Shown piece by piece: positions 55,583 through 64,000 of a DNA stretch of 64,000 nucleotides; the first letter of the stretch is position 1; each line of letters starts with the position of its first letter. The DNA is from Palsa-504 sp963808315 (GTDB taxonomy: Bacteria > Actinomycetota > Actinomycetes > Streptosporangiales > Streptosporangiaceae). Location: NCBI GenBank assembly GCA_963808315.1, contig CAWEFK010000047.1:62001-126000 (forward strand), in the 5' to 3' direction. Both the position numbers and the translations under genes were made by a program. The notes below the pieces were generated by a model. The model saw only the letters and a list, made by a program, of their open reading frames with translations, made no database searches and was not told the origin of the DNA.

Positions 55583-56152
55583 CTACGGGACCCGCAGCAT
55601 GTGCAGGATCGTGGTCTGCAGGGCTTCGCGCAGTTGCTCGTCGGTCAGGTCGGCTAGCTCGGGCAGGCACTGCGGGATGAAGAAAAGCATGCTGAAGGCG
55701 AGCCGCTCGGTGTCGGTGGGGTGATCGCCGTAGAACAGGGCGAGAGCCCGCTGGGCCAGGGTGTTTCTCGTGCTGTCCAGGTCGTTCCGCTTCGCGACGG
55801 GATCGGTGGACGTCATCGACGCGTACAGGCGGTGCTGGACGAGGAAGTCGACGAAGCCTTCCTCTAGGTGCTCCATCCGGGCCCGCCGTCCGCGTATCGC
55901 GGCCGCTTCGTCCAGCAGGGCCTCGAGCCGCTGGATTCCGGGCTTCGTGGCCGCGTGCAGGATGTCGCTCTTGGCCCGGAAGTGGTAATAGACGGCGGCC
56001 TTGGTCAGGCCCATCTCGTCGGCGATCATCTGCAGCGACGTGGCGTCGTATCCAAGGTCGGTGAACAATCGCTGCGCGGTCTCCAGGATCTGCTGCCTGG
56101 TCCGCTCGGCCTGCGCGGCGCGGGTGGACGTACCCCTGACCGGCGTCGCCAT
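55583..56152 (-). CDS. TetR-family regulator
   Basis: A 189-residue TetR repressor. ERTRQQILETAQRLFTDLGY and the helix-turn-helix DEMGLTKAAVYYHFRAKSDI occupy residues 15-65. The rest is the ligand-binding and dimer domain. ATG 56152 is chosen at MATPVRG; an in-frame start at 56242 would run into the likely operators. It is divergent from an MmpL-family exporter and probably represses it. Confidence 0.86.
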   Translation of the reverse strand: MATPVRGTSTRAAQAERTRQQILETAQRLFTDLGYDATSLQMIADEMGLTKAAVYYHFRAKSDILHAATKPGIQRLEALLDEAAAIRGRRARMEHLEEGFVDFLVQHRLYASMTSTDPVAKRNDLDSTRNTLAQRALALFYGDHPTDTERLAFSMLFFIPQCLPELADLTDEQLREALQTTILHMLRVP

Positions 56153-56229
56153 GGATGACTCCTCCTGTGTTGATCCGTCTCGGAGTGTACCAGCCAGCGG
56201 CCGGTGAGTCACCAGCTGATCGGCAAGTG

Positions 56230-56278
56230 ATTCACTATACAAACGGCTAGCTATTCACTTGACGTATGGCTAGTGAAT
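56230..56278. promoter_or_regulatory. Putative TetR operator half-sites
   Basis: ATTCACT at 56230-56236 and 56253-56259 on the plus strand and AGTGAAT at 56272-56278. The last two form an inverted repeat with a 12-base spacer, placed between the divergent TetR and MmpL genes. Confidence 0.5.
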
Positions 56279-56350
56279 GTCATAGCGTCGAACCCAGACC
56301 AACATCCGAGTCGCAGGCGCCAAACCTCTCTGAGCTGTGGAGATATCACC

Positions 56351-58630
56351 ATGTCGACGTATCTGTACCGACTCGCACACTTTGCGTTCCGGCATCGGCG
56401 GCTCGTCCTGGCGGTGTGGCTACTGGTGGCCATCGCCGCTATTTCCGCAGCCCAGCTCAGCGGCGGGAAGACCAACGATACCTTCAGCATCCCCGGCACC
56501 GAGTCGCAGAACGCGGCGGCGGTCCTGCAGACCAGACTGCCTGCCTTCAGCGGCGGCTCGACCACCATCGTCTTCGACACCGCGAACACCGCGAACACCG
56601 CGGCCACGGGAACGAGCACGGGAACGAGCACGGGAACGAGCACGGCGAAGGTCACCGACGCGGCCGATAAAGCGGCGATCGAGTCCGCCATGGCCAGCCT
56701 CAAGTCGATCCGTCAGGTCTCCGCCGTCACCACTCCGTTCCAGAGCAAGCTGATATCGCCGAGCGGCACGATCGCGCTCGGCACGGTGCAGTGGTCGGTG
56801 CCGGCGACCGGCGTGACCGACGCCAGCCTGGCCGCCGTCACGGCCGCGATGAAACCGGCGCAAGCGGCCGGCCTGCGGGTTGTGTACAACGGCAGCGTCT
56901 ATCCGGGCTGGCGGTTCAAGATCTCCGAGACGCCCGAGCTGATCGGCGTCATCATCGCGTTCTTCATCTTGATGATCACTTTCGGCGCCTTCGCGGCCGC
57001 CGGGATGCCCATCCTCGGCGCGCTCCTAGGCGTGATCACCACGCTGATGGGCGTCACCGCCGTGGCCGCGGTGGTGACGATCGCCTCGGCGTCGACCACG
57101 GTCGCGCTGATGCTCGGCCTGTCCTGCGGCATCGACTACGGCGTGTTCATCTTGTCGCGGCACCGGACCAACCTGCTCAATGGCATGACGCCGGAAGAGT
57201 CGGTCCCGCTCGCGGTGGGCACGGCCGGCAGCGCCGTCGTGTTCGCCGGCCTGACGGTGATCATCGCCCTGTGCGGGCTGACCGTCGTCGGCATCCCGTT
57301 CCTGACCGTCATGGGCCTGGCCGCCGCGTCATCCGTGGCCATCGCCCTGCTGATCGCGCTGACGCTGGTGCCCGCGCTGCTCGGTTTCGCGGGCATGAAG
57401 GTCGCTACGTTCACCCGGCTGCCGCGGCTCGGCGCGCGGGCCGAGCGGACCGCCCGCCGTTCCGCCGCCGACCCGGACAGCCCAGTCGGCGCCCGCTGGG
57501 CGAGGTTCGTCGTCCGCCGCCGGTGGCCCGTGCTCATCGGCGGGATCGTGCTCCTGGGCGTGCTGGCCATCCCGGCGCTGTCGCTGCAGCTCGGCCTGCC
57601 CGGCGCCAGCTCCGACCCCGCGAGCAGCACCGACCGCCAGGCCTACGACCTCACCACGGAGGGCTTCGGCGCCGGCTTCAACGGCGCGCTCCTTATCGTC
57701 GGCCAGGACGTGCGCGGCCCCGCGGCCACCAGCCAGCTCGCGGCGGCGCTGACGAAGCTGCCCGACGTGGCCACGGTGACCCCCGTGACCACGAGCGACG
57801 GCATCGCGCTGATCAAGCTGATTCCCAAGTCCGGGCCGAACGACCCGGCCACCGCCACCCTAGTGAACACGATCCGCGGCGACCGGGCGTCGATCGAGGG
57901 CGACACCGGCGCGCACATCCTGGTCGGCGGCACGACGGCATCCGACATCGACGTCTCGGCCAAGCTCTCGAGCGCGTTGCCGATCTTCCTGCTGGTCGTG
58001 GTCGGCCTGGCGTTCATCCTCCTGACGTTCGCCTTCCGGACCATCCTGGTGCCGATCAAGTCCATCCTTGGCTTCCTGCTCTCGATGGCCGCGGCGCTCG
58101 GCGCGCAGGTCGCGATCTTCCAGTGGGGCTGGGGCCAGCACATCTTCGGCATCACCCGGACGGAGACGATCAGCTTCCTGCCGATCATCATGCTGGCGAT
58201 CATCTTCGGACTGTCCAGCGACTACGAGGTGTTCGTCGTCTCGCGGATCAAGGAGGAGTACACGAAGAACGGCGACGCCCGCCGCGCCGTGCAGCGGGGC
58301 ACCGCGAAGTCGGCTCGCGTCGTCACCGCTGCGGCCCTGATCATGTTCTCCATCTTCGTGGCCTTCATGTTCACCAATAACCCGACCATCAAGGCGATCG
58401 GCTTCAGCTTCGCCGTCGGCGTGTTCCTTGACGCCTTCGTGGTGCGGCTCACGCTGGTGCCGGCCGTCATGGCGATCATCGGCTCGAGGATCTGGTACCA
58501 CCCGCGGTGGTTCGCCAGGTACGTTCCCGATCCCGACATCGAGGGCAAGCGAATGGACGACAGGCTCGCCCAGGGCGAACTCGCGACCGCCGGCGCGGAG
58601 CGTCCGGCCGTCAGCACCGCGCGCTCATGA
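56351..58630 (+). CDS. MmpL-family RND transporter
   Basis: A 759-residue transporter with two homologous halves, each with an extracytoplasmic loop after helix 1 and then about five helices. The charged membrane motifs are GIDYGVFILSRHR and SSDYEVFVVSRIKEEY (Asp-Tyr pairs of the proton relay). The first loop contains a 12-base unit repeated three times (56606-56641), giving TGTS repeats. ATG 56351 is at MSTYLYRLAHFAF. Export of lipids or drugs is typical of the family. The frame is intact. Confidence 0.9.
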   Translation: MSTYLYRLAHFAFRHRRLVLAVWLLVAIAAISAAQLSGGKTNDTFSIPGTESQNAAAVLQTRLPAFSGGSTTIVFDTANTANTAATGTSTGTSTGTSTAKVTDAADKAAIESAMASLKSIRQVSAVTTPFQSKLISPSGTIALGTVQWSVPATGVTDASLAAVTAAMKPAQAAGLRVVYNGSVYPGWRFKISETPELIGVIIAFFILMITFGAFAAAGMPILGALLGVITTLMGVTAVAAVVTIASASTTVALMLGLSCGIDYGVFILSRHRTNLLNGMTPEESVPLAVGTAGSAVVFAGLTVIIALCGLTVVGIPFLTVMGLAAASSVAIALLIALTLVPALLGFAGMKVATFTRLPRLGARAERTARRSAADPDSPVGARWARFVVRRRWPVLIGGIVLLGVLAIPALSLQLGLPGASSDPASSTDRQAYDLTTEGFGAGFNGALLIVGQDVRGPAATSQLAAALTKLPDVATVTPVTTSDGIALIKLIPKSGPNDPATATLVNTIRGDRASIEGDTGAHILVGGTTASDIDVSAKLSSALPIFLLVVVGLAFILLTFAFRTILVPIKSILGFLLSMAAALGAQVAIFQWGWGQHIFGITRTETISFLPIIMLAIIFGLSSDYEVFVVSRIKEEYTKNGDARRAVQRGTAKSARVVTAAALIMFSIFVAFMFTNNPTIKAIGFSFAVGVFLDAFVVRLTLVPAVMAIIGSRIWYHPRWFARYVPDPDIEGKRMDDRLAQGELATAGAERPAVSTARS

Positions 58631-58891
58631 GCCGTCCAGGTCGCCCAGATCACCGAACGCCTCGTCGACCTCGATGGCGAGGCGCACCCGGCTGAGGATT
58701 TCTTCGGCTTCGTGTCGTTCGTCGGAGTCGGGGATCCGGGCGGCGGCCACGCTGAGGTCGTCCCTGGCGTCGGTCACGTGCGGCCCGGTGAGTTCACCGA
58801 GCCGTTCCAGATCCCGGTCGATCTGCTCGAGCGTGGGGTAGCGGTCCTGCCCGTTCTCGCCGACATCGTCCTGGTCCGGCGGTGTGGTCAT
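58625..58891 (-). CDS. Small acidic hypothetical protein
   Basis: An 88-residue acidic, mostly helical protein, MTTPPDQDDVGENGQD then YPTLEQIDRDLERLGELTG. It overlaps the end of the MmpL gene by six bases on the other strand. A conserved spacing of acidic and hydrophobic residues and normal codon bias support it as a gene. No domain is known to me. Confidence 0.55.
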   Translation of the reverse strand: MTTPPDQDDVGENGQDRYPTLEQIDRDLERLGELTGPHVTDARDDLSVAAARIPDSDERHEAEEILSRVRLAIEVDEAFGDLGDLDGS

Positions 58892-59099
58892 GACGCGCTC
58901 CCTGTCTGTACGGGGGGTGGCGGCTGGCCCGGCCGCCCGCGGTGTCAGACGGCGTCGTCATGATGGCCAGGCCCGGCCAGCGGTCCAGGGCCAGAGCCCT
59001 GAGGAACACGCCGCATGTGGTCCACACAGCCGCGATCCGCTGCAAGGATCCAGCTATAGCCGACCAAGATCGTTTCGGGCTATCCCCGAATACCGGGAG

Positions 59100-59144
59100 G
59101 CCCGCGACAAGACCGCCCGCGACAAGACCGCCCGCGACAAGACC
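59100..59144. repeat. 15-bp tandem repeat, three copies
   Basis: GCCCGCGACAAGACC is repeated three times in the 278-base gap between the small acidic gene and dmpG, with a partial fourth copy following. Confidence 0.75.
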
Positions 59145-59169
59145 GCCCGCGCCCGGCGGCGCGACCAGC

Positions 59170-60217
59170 CTAGGCGCGCGCTCCGGCCGGGACCGAACCC
59201 TCGGCCTGCAGCTGCAGCGCGACGTCGATGATCAGGTCTTCCTGGCCGCCGACGTAACCGGCCTCGCCGACCCGCTGCAAGATCGCGTGCGCGGGCACGC
59301 CGTATCGCTCCGCGGCACGCTGCGCGTGCAGCAGGAAGGAGGAGTACACGCCGGCGTAGCCCTGGACCACAGCTGCGCGATCCATCCGCGGCAGCCGCGG
59401 GATGATCGGCCGCACCACGTCCTCGGCCGCCGCGAGCACCGCGTCCACGTCCAGCCCGGTCGATATGCCCAGCCGGGAGAACGTGGCCGCGAGGACCTCG
59501 GTCGGTGCGTTCCCCGCTCCGGCCCCGAGCGCGCACAGTGCCCCGTCGATCTGGGTGGCGCCGGCCTGGCAGGCCAGCACCGAGTTCGCCACGCCCAGCG
59601 ACAGGTTCTGATGGCCGTGGAAGCCGACCTGTGCAGGGGACCCGATCTCCGCGATCAGGGCCTGGACCCGGGCCTGGGCATCCGACAGCACAAGCGCGCC
59701 GGCCGAATCGACCACATAAACGCACTCCGCGCCCGCGTCGACCATGATCCGCCCCTGCCGGGCCAGGCCGGCCGGATCCAGCCGGTGCGACAGCATCAAG
59801 AAGCCGACCGTCTCCATGCCCAGTTCGCGCGCCGCCGCGAAGTGCTGGACCGAGACGTCGGCTTCGGTGCAGTGGGTCGCGATCCTGGCCACCGACGCGC
59901 CCGCCTCGCGGTCGCGCGCCGCGCAGGTCGTCCACGGTGCCGACGCCGGGCAGCAGCAGGACCGCGATCTTCGCCGTGACGGCCTCGGCGACCGCGGCCC
60001 GGATCAGCGAAATCTCGTCTACTCCCGAGAAACCATAGTTGAACGAGGAGCCGCCGAGCCCGTCGCCGTGCGAGACCTCGATCACCTCCACCCCGGCGTG
60101 GTCCAGCGCGGACACCACCGCCCGGACCTGTTCCTCGGTGAACCGGTGCCGCATCGCGTGCGACCCGTCCCGCAACGTGGAGTCGGTGATGCGCACGCCC
60201 GGCGCCGGCGCGGTCAT
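59170..60217 (-). CDS. dmpG: 4-hydroxy-2-oxovalerate aldolase, frame break
   Basis: The aldolase of meta-cleavage pathways; it splits 4-hydroxy-2-oxovalerate into pyruvate and acetaldehyde. RITDSTLRDGSHAMRHRF contains the catalytic Arg, the metal Asp and the base His. VGFHGHQNLSLGVANS holds the metal His pair. The frame shifts by one base near 59920, where GVGTVDDLR is followed one frame over by VARIATHCTEADVS. The overlap of its start with the dmpF stop (60214-60217) matches the usual dmpF-dmpG coupling. Members channel acetaldehyde directly to DmpF. Confidence 0.86.
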
Positions 60218-61127
60218 GCCGTCACCCCCGCGGGAGCCGATGCGACCGCCAGCAGCTCGCCGACCCGTGCGGCCGCGGCGGTCATGATGTCCAGGTTGCC
60301 CGCCCAGGGCGGCAGGTAGTCGCCGTTGCCGCGGACCTCGAGGAACAAGGCGACCCGGGCCCAGCCGGACCAGTCATCCGCCGGCGGGTCGAATTGCGGG
60401 TCGGCCCGCAGCCGGTATCCGGGCACGTACCGCGCCACCTCGGCGACCATCGCGTGCACCGAGGACGTGATCGCCTCGTGGGAGGCGTCGGGGGAGATGG
60501 CGCAGAACACCGTGTCGCGCATGATCATGGGGGGCTCCACCGGGTTCAAGATGATGACCGCCTTGCCGCGCCGCGCGCCGCCGACGCGCTCGATCGCCCG
60601 CGCGGTCGTGGTGGTGAACTCATCGATGTTCGCGCGGGTGCCCGGCCCGGCGGACTTCGACGCGATCGAGGCGACGATCTCCGCGTATGGCACAGGCGTG
60701 ACCGAGGACACCGCGTGCACCATCGGGATCGTGGCCTGCCCGCCACAGGTGATCATGTTGACGTTGGGTGCGCTCAGGTGCTCGCGCAAGTTCACCGCCG
60801 GGCAGACCAGCGGCCCCATCGCGGCCGGGGTCAGGTCGATCGCCTGGATCCCGGCCTCGGCGTAGCGCGGCGCGTTCGCCCGGTGCGCTCCGGCGGACGT
60901 GGCCTCGAACACCAGGTCCGGCCGCTCGTCGCGGTCAAGCAGCCAGTCCACGCCGCCGGCCGACGCCTCGACGCCGCGCTGTCTGGCCCGCTCCAGGCCG
61001 TCCGAGGCCGGGTCCACGCCAACCATGTACCGCACCTCGACATGCTCGCTGCGCTGCAGCTTGGCCAGTAGGTCGGTGCCGATGTTGCCAGGGCCGACGA
61101 TTGCGGCTGTTACCTTGCCGATGGCAC
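60214..61127 (-). CDS. dmpF: Acylating acetaldehyde dehydrogenase
   Basis: About 303 residues. It converts acetaldehyde and CoA to acetyl-CoA with NAD+. TAAIVGPGNIGTDLLAKL is the dinucleotide motif, the catalytic Cys is in MITCGGQATIPMVHAV, and KAVIILNPVEPPMIMRDTVF follows. The start is unclear: GAGGAGG precedes GTG 61127, but that frame ends after five codons. A one-base insertion near 61110 would give MPSARVTAAIVGPG, the family start. An in-frame ATG at 61194 would require translation through the operator. Its operator is at 61149-61166. Confidence 0.85.
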
Positions 61128-61148
61128 TGCCCTCCTCAGGTACGCACC

Positions 61149-61166
61149 CAAACTGTATGCAGTTTA
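61149..61166. promoter_or_regulatory. GntR-family operator, site 5
   Basis: CAAACTGTATGCAGTTTA, 22 bases before the dmpF start region. It connects dmpF-dmpG to the regulator 12 kb away. Confidence 0.75.
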
Positions 61167-61197
61167 GCAAAATTCCGCCGAACGGAACCCACATGCG

Positions 61198-62075
61198 TGC
61201 GGCCCGCCCCGGTGACCGGACCGCTGCGCGGCCGGCTGGCCGACCGGTACGGGCTGGTCCCGGTGGCAGGAGTCTGCGCCATCGGCTACGTCGCGGCCAT
61301 GCTGGCGTTGCTGGCCAGCACGCTGTCGCGCGCCCCGGCCGGGCTGGATATCGGCACTGCGGCCCTGGCCGGCCTGCTCAACCCGCCGCTTAGCCCGGGC
61401 CTGCGCAGCCTGTGGTCGGCGCAGGCCAGCGCCCGCCTCAAGCAGACCGCATTCGCGCTGGACGCTGCGGTGTTCGACCTGGCCTACATCACCGGCCCGG
61501 TGCTGGCCAGCGCCCTGGCCACCGGCCTGGCCCCGGCCGCGGCCCTAGTCCTGATGCTCACCCTGACCGCCGCCGCGATCCTCACCATCGCCCGAGCGTC
61601 AGTCCACCCGCCGCCCGGGTCCGCCCGGCCGCCCGGGTCCGGCCCGGCCGCCCGGTCCGGCTCCCCGCCGACCTCCGGCCGCTCGTCCGGCCTGCGGCTC
61701 AGCCCGCTCCAGTCCCGGTCGCTCCGCGAGCTGCTGATCACGGCGGCCCTGGCCAACGCCGCGCTGAGTGCGACCGAAGTGGCGCTCATCGCCTACGTCC
61801 GGCATCACCATGCCCTGTGGGCCTCGGGTCCGCTGCTGGCCGAAGTCTCGATCGGCAGCATCGCCGGCAGCTTGCTGCTCGGTGTCAGGGGTTCGGCCGG
61901 TCAGGTCGGTCAGCAGTACCGGCGGCTGCCGCGGCTGCTGACCGGTTACACCGGCGGCCTGGCCCTGCTGACCGCGGCGGGCCTGTGCCCGCCGCTGCTC
62001 GGGGTGGCGGCGCCGCTGGCCGGGGTGTGCCTCGGTTCCACGCTGGCCACCGCGGCCGCGGCTGCGGCGGCGTGA
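61198..62075 (+). pseudogene. MFS transporter, truncated at both ends
   Basis: The reading starts at motif A (GPLRGRLADRYGLVPVAGVC), which normally follows the first helix, so the N-terminal 50 or so residues are gone; the sequence upstream belongs to the dmpF promoter. Helices two to about ten follow (PPLSPGLRSLWSAQASARLK; FALDAAVFDLAYITGPVLAS). It ends abruptly in a poly-Ala run (STLATAAAAAAA), short of the usual last two helices. It is probably not functional. The join at 61198 looks like a deletion or rearrangement end point. Confidence 0.68.
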
Positions 62076-62234
62076 GCGCCGTCCTCACCTCCGTGCTGCG
62101 CCCGCCGGCCACGCCGGAAAAGCCCGCAGGACACGCACGGGACCTGAGCTCGCGCCCCGGCTCGTTCGGCTAGAAAAGAAGGACAGCACCGGGACGTGGC
62201 GGGCCCGTGGCTGCCGACCGAAGGAGGCCAGGCC

Positions 62235-63032
62235 GTGCGCCCGTGGACACCGCAGCGCGTACTCGACGCGGCGATCGTGATGGAATGGCGCCCGGACGGC
62301 GCCAGGGAGGTCCTGACCGATGGCTACCGGCTCATCCGCTACCCGGACTGGGCGCTCGACCCGAGCTTCCCGGCCGCTCAGGTCACCAGATCCCGGCTGA
62401 GCCGTCCCGTGGACGCGGTCATCGACGAGGTCCTGGCCCGCGTCCGGGATTGGCACATGCTCGGGGTGGCCTGGTGGGTGTCGGACGCGACCTGGCCCCC
62501 GGACACCGAGGACAGGCTGCGAGCCCGGGGCGGCAAGCGCATCGACGCGGTCCACATCCTGGCCCGCGACCTGCGGGACGGGCTGCCCGAGCTGGACATT
62601 CCGGCCGGCGTCACCGTCGAGCTGGTCCACGACGAGCGCACATTCCGTGCCGCTTCCATGATCACCGTGCGCGGCTGGGGGAGAAAGGAGCCAGCCGCCG
62701 CCGACGCCGCGCGCGACTTCGCCGACGCGATCGGTGATCTCGCGTCCTGGACCGGCTTCCGCGTGGTGGCGTCGGTCGACGGCGAGCCCGCCTCGTCCGG
62801 CGGATGCTCGCTGAACGGCCAGGTGGCCCAGCTGTGGGGCGCTGTCACCCTGCCTACGTTCCGGCGCCGTGGCGGCTACCGGGCGGTACTGGCCGAACGG
62901 CTCCGGCTCGCGCGAGACCACGGCGCCGAGCTTGTCCTGGTGAAAGGCCGGGTCGAGACCTCCGGGCCGACCCTGGTCCGGGCTGGTTTCACCGACTACG
63001 GCGAAGAGCGCTGCTACTGGCTCTCTCTGTAA
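62235..63032 (+). CDS. GNAT-family acetyltransferase
   Basis: A 265-residue protein. The C-terminal 120 residues form a GNAT domain: motif A is in VTLPTFRRRGGYRAVLAERL and the strand LVLVKGRVETSGPTLVRAGF follows. The N-terminal half (DAVIDEVLARVRDWHMLG) resembles other two-part GNATs of unknown substrate. GTG 62235 follows GAAGGAGG. The substrate is unknown. Confidence 0.78.
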   Translation: MRPWTPQRVLDAAIVMEWRPDGAREVLTDGYRLIRYPDWALDPSFPAAQVTRSRLSRPVDAVIDEVLARVRDWHMLGVAWWVSDATWPPDTEDRLRARGGKRIDAVHILARDLRDGLPELDIPAGVTVELVHDERTFRAASMITVRGWGRKEPAAADAARDFADAIGDLASWTGFRVVASVDGEPASSGGCSLNGQVAQLWGAVTLPTFRRRGGYRAVLAERLRLARDHGAELVLVKGRVETSGPTLVRAGFTDYGEERCYWLSL

Positions 63033-63101
63033 GAAAATGGAACGCCGGAGAAATCGGGCCCCAGGTTGTGCGGGCCGGTGCGTACGTGCTCTTATGCACC
63101 C

Positions 63102-64000
63102 ATGACCGAGCTGCGGACCGAACGCACGGACCTCGACACCCTGGGCGAGATCGAGCGCCAGGTGCTGTGGCTTTCCACCGCGATCATCCATCACGCCAAC
63201 CGGGTGCGGCCCAACCCCGGCGGGCTGAAGGTCGGCGGCCACCAGGCGTCCTCGGCGTCGATGGTCTCGATCATGACCTCGCTGTGGTTCCGGCATCTGC
63301 GGGCCACCGACCGGGTGTCGGTCAAGCCGCACGCCTCGCCCGTCCTGCACGCGATCAACTACCTGCTCGGCGAGCTTGACGAGTCCTACCTGACCACGCT
63401 GCGGGCCTTCGCCGGGCTGCAGAGCTATCCCAGCCGGGTCAAGGACCCCGATCCGGTGGATTACTCGACCGGTTCGGTCGGCATCGGCGCGACCGCGCCG
63501 ATCTGGGGCGCGCTGGCCCGGCGTTACCTGGATGGCCGCTTCGATCCCAGTCCCGCCGGCCCGGCGGAAGCCGCCGGCCCGGCGGAAGCCGCGGGCTCCG
63601 CCGGGGGACGCGCCATCGGCCGCCAGTACTCCCTGCTCGGTGACGCCGAACTCGACGAGGGTGCCGTCTGGGAAGCCATCGTTGATCCGGGCGTGGCCGA
63701 GCTGGGCGAGATCGTCTGGGTGGTGGACGTGAACCGGCAGTCGCTGGACCGCGTGGTGCCCGCCATGGCCGCGGATCGGCTGCGCGGCATGTTCACCGCA
63801 GCCGGCTGGCAGGTCATCACGCTGAAGTACGGCCGTCTGCTCGACGAGCTGTTCGCCCGGGCCGGCGGTGAGGCGCTGCGGCAGCGGATCGACGCCATGC
63901 CCAACCCCGAATACCAGCGGCTGCTGCGCTGCGACGCGGCCGAACTGCGCCACCGGCTCCCGGCCGGCGACGTATCGATCGCGGAGCTGATCGCGGGGCT
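63102..64000 (+). CDS. Pyruvate dehydrogenase E1/transketolase-like, partial
   Basis: The first 300 residues of a thiamine-diphosphate enzyme that continues past the window. GGHQASSASMVSIMTSLWFR and KPHASPVLHAINYLLGE resemble the homodimeric E1/transketolase N-terminus. GRQYSLLGDAELDEGAVWEA contains the ThDP/Mg motif (GDAE, with VDVNRQSLD completing it). An 18-base unit GCCGGCCCGGCGGAAGCC is repeated twice near 63557-63592, giving an inserted AGPAEA repeat. ATG 63102 is the start. Likely part of pyruvate or 2-oxoacid metabolism; the acetyl-CoA end product would match dmpF. Confidence 0.8.
   Translation, partial: MTELRTERTDLDTLGEIERQVLWLSTAIIHHANRVRPNPGGLKVGGHQASSASMVSIMTSLWFRHLRATDRVSVKPHASPVLHAINYLLGELDESYLTTLRAFAGLQSYPSRVKDPDPVDYSTGSVGIGATAPIWGALARRYLDGRFDPSPAGPAEAAGPAEAAGSAGGRAIGRQYSLLGDAELDEGAVWEAIVDPGVAELGEIVWVVDVNRQSLDRVVPAMAADRLRGMFTAAGWQVITLKYGRLLDELFARAGGEALRQRIDAMPNPEYQRLLRCDAAELRHRLPAGDVSIAELIAG

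Noticed and set aside
62085..63953. Minus-strand frame of 622 codons across the GNAT and E1-like genes
   Set aside because: Overlaps two genes with clear domains and shows the low-complexity composition of an antisense frame.

Overview
The window is high-GC DNA from an actinomycete. The evidence is strong GC3 codon bias, frequent GTG and TTG starts, and families typical of the phylum: SigK/RskA, DUF397 with a DUF5753 regulator, DUF3099, DUF5709, DUF5996, DUF6069 and a RHIM-motif protein. A Streptosporangiales-like soil organism fits, but this is inference. No rRNA, tRNA or CRISPR array was recognised. A notable property is the number of 1-nt frame breaks in otherwise well conserved genes (about 25 by eye). 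One lies inside an insertion sequence that still has perfect ends and a perfect target duplication, so many breaks may be assembly indels and not true decay.

Layout. 0-12 kb: broken MFS gene, two-part ABC exporter with one frame break, small membrane protein, FMN reductase, a molybdopterin oxidoreductase divergent from sigK-rskA, and a drug-type ABC pair (DrrA/DrrB-like). 12-25 kb: housekeeping and repair: DUF5709, adenosine/adenine deaminase family, sbcD-sbcC, universal stress protein, 2-hydroxyacid dehydrogenase, psuG with its PfkB kinase, a SpoIIE-type phosphatase, a deleted hydrolase, DUF3099 and DUF427. 25-36 kb: an accessory island with lower GC, degenerate repeats, a membrane protein, a glycine-rich protein with a RHIM-like amyloid motif, a broken zinc-motif/secreted protein, an ISAs1-family element, a WhiJ-like regulatory cluster (XRE-DUF5753, DUF397, HATPase, XRE) and a broken large serine recombinase. 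36-45 kb: DUF5996, SGNH esterase, two-component system, and an ABC-2 exporter operon.

44.7-61.2 kb: an aromatic or related ring catabolism region. It encodes a class II aldolase/adducin protein, two VOC-type extradiol dioxygenases, a SnoaL-like protein, a FAH-family enzyme, a 3-hydroxyisobutyrate-dehydrogenase-like enzyme, a DUF1857 protein, a BBE-type flavoenzyme, DmpG aldolase and DmpF acylating aldehyde dehydrogenase. A GntR/FCD regulator sits in the middle. Five copies of an 18-bp palindrome (TAAACTGYATRCAGTTTA) lie upstream of each relevant transcription unit, including the regulator itself, and tie these scattered units into one predicted regulon. Interspersed are an unrelated DUF2127 protein, a DUF1992 protein and a divergent TetR-MmpL pair. 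61-64 kb: truncated MFS gene, GNAT acetyltransferase, and the start of a pyruvate-dehydrogenase-E1/transketolase-like gene that runs off the end.
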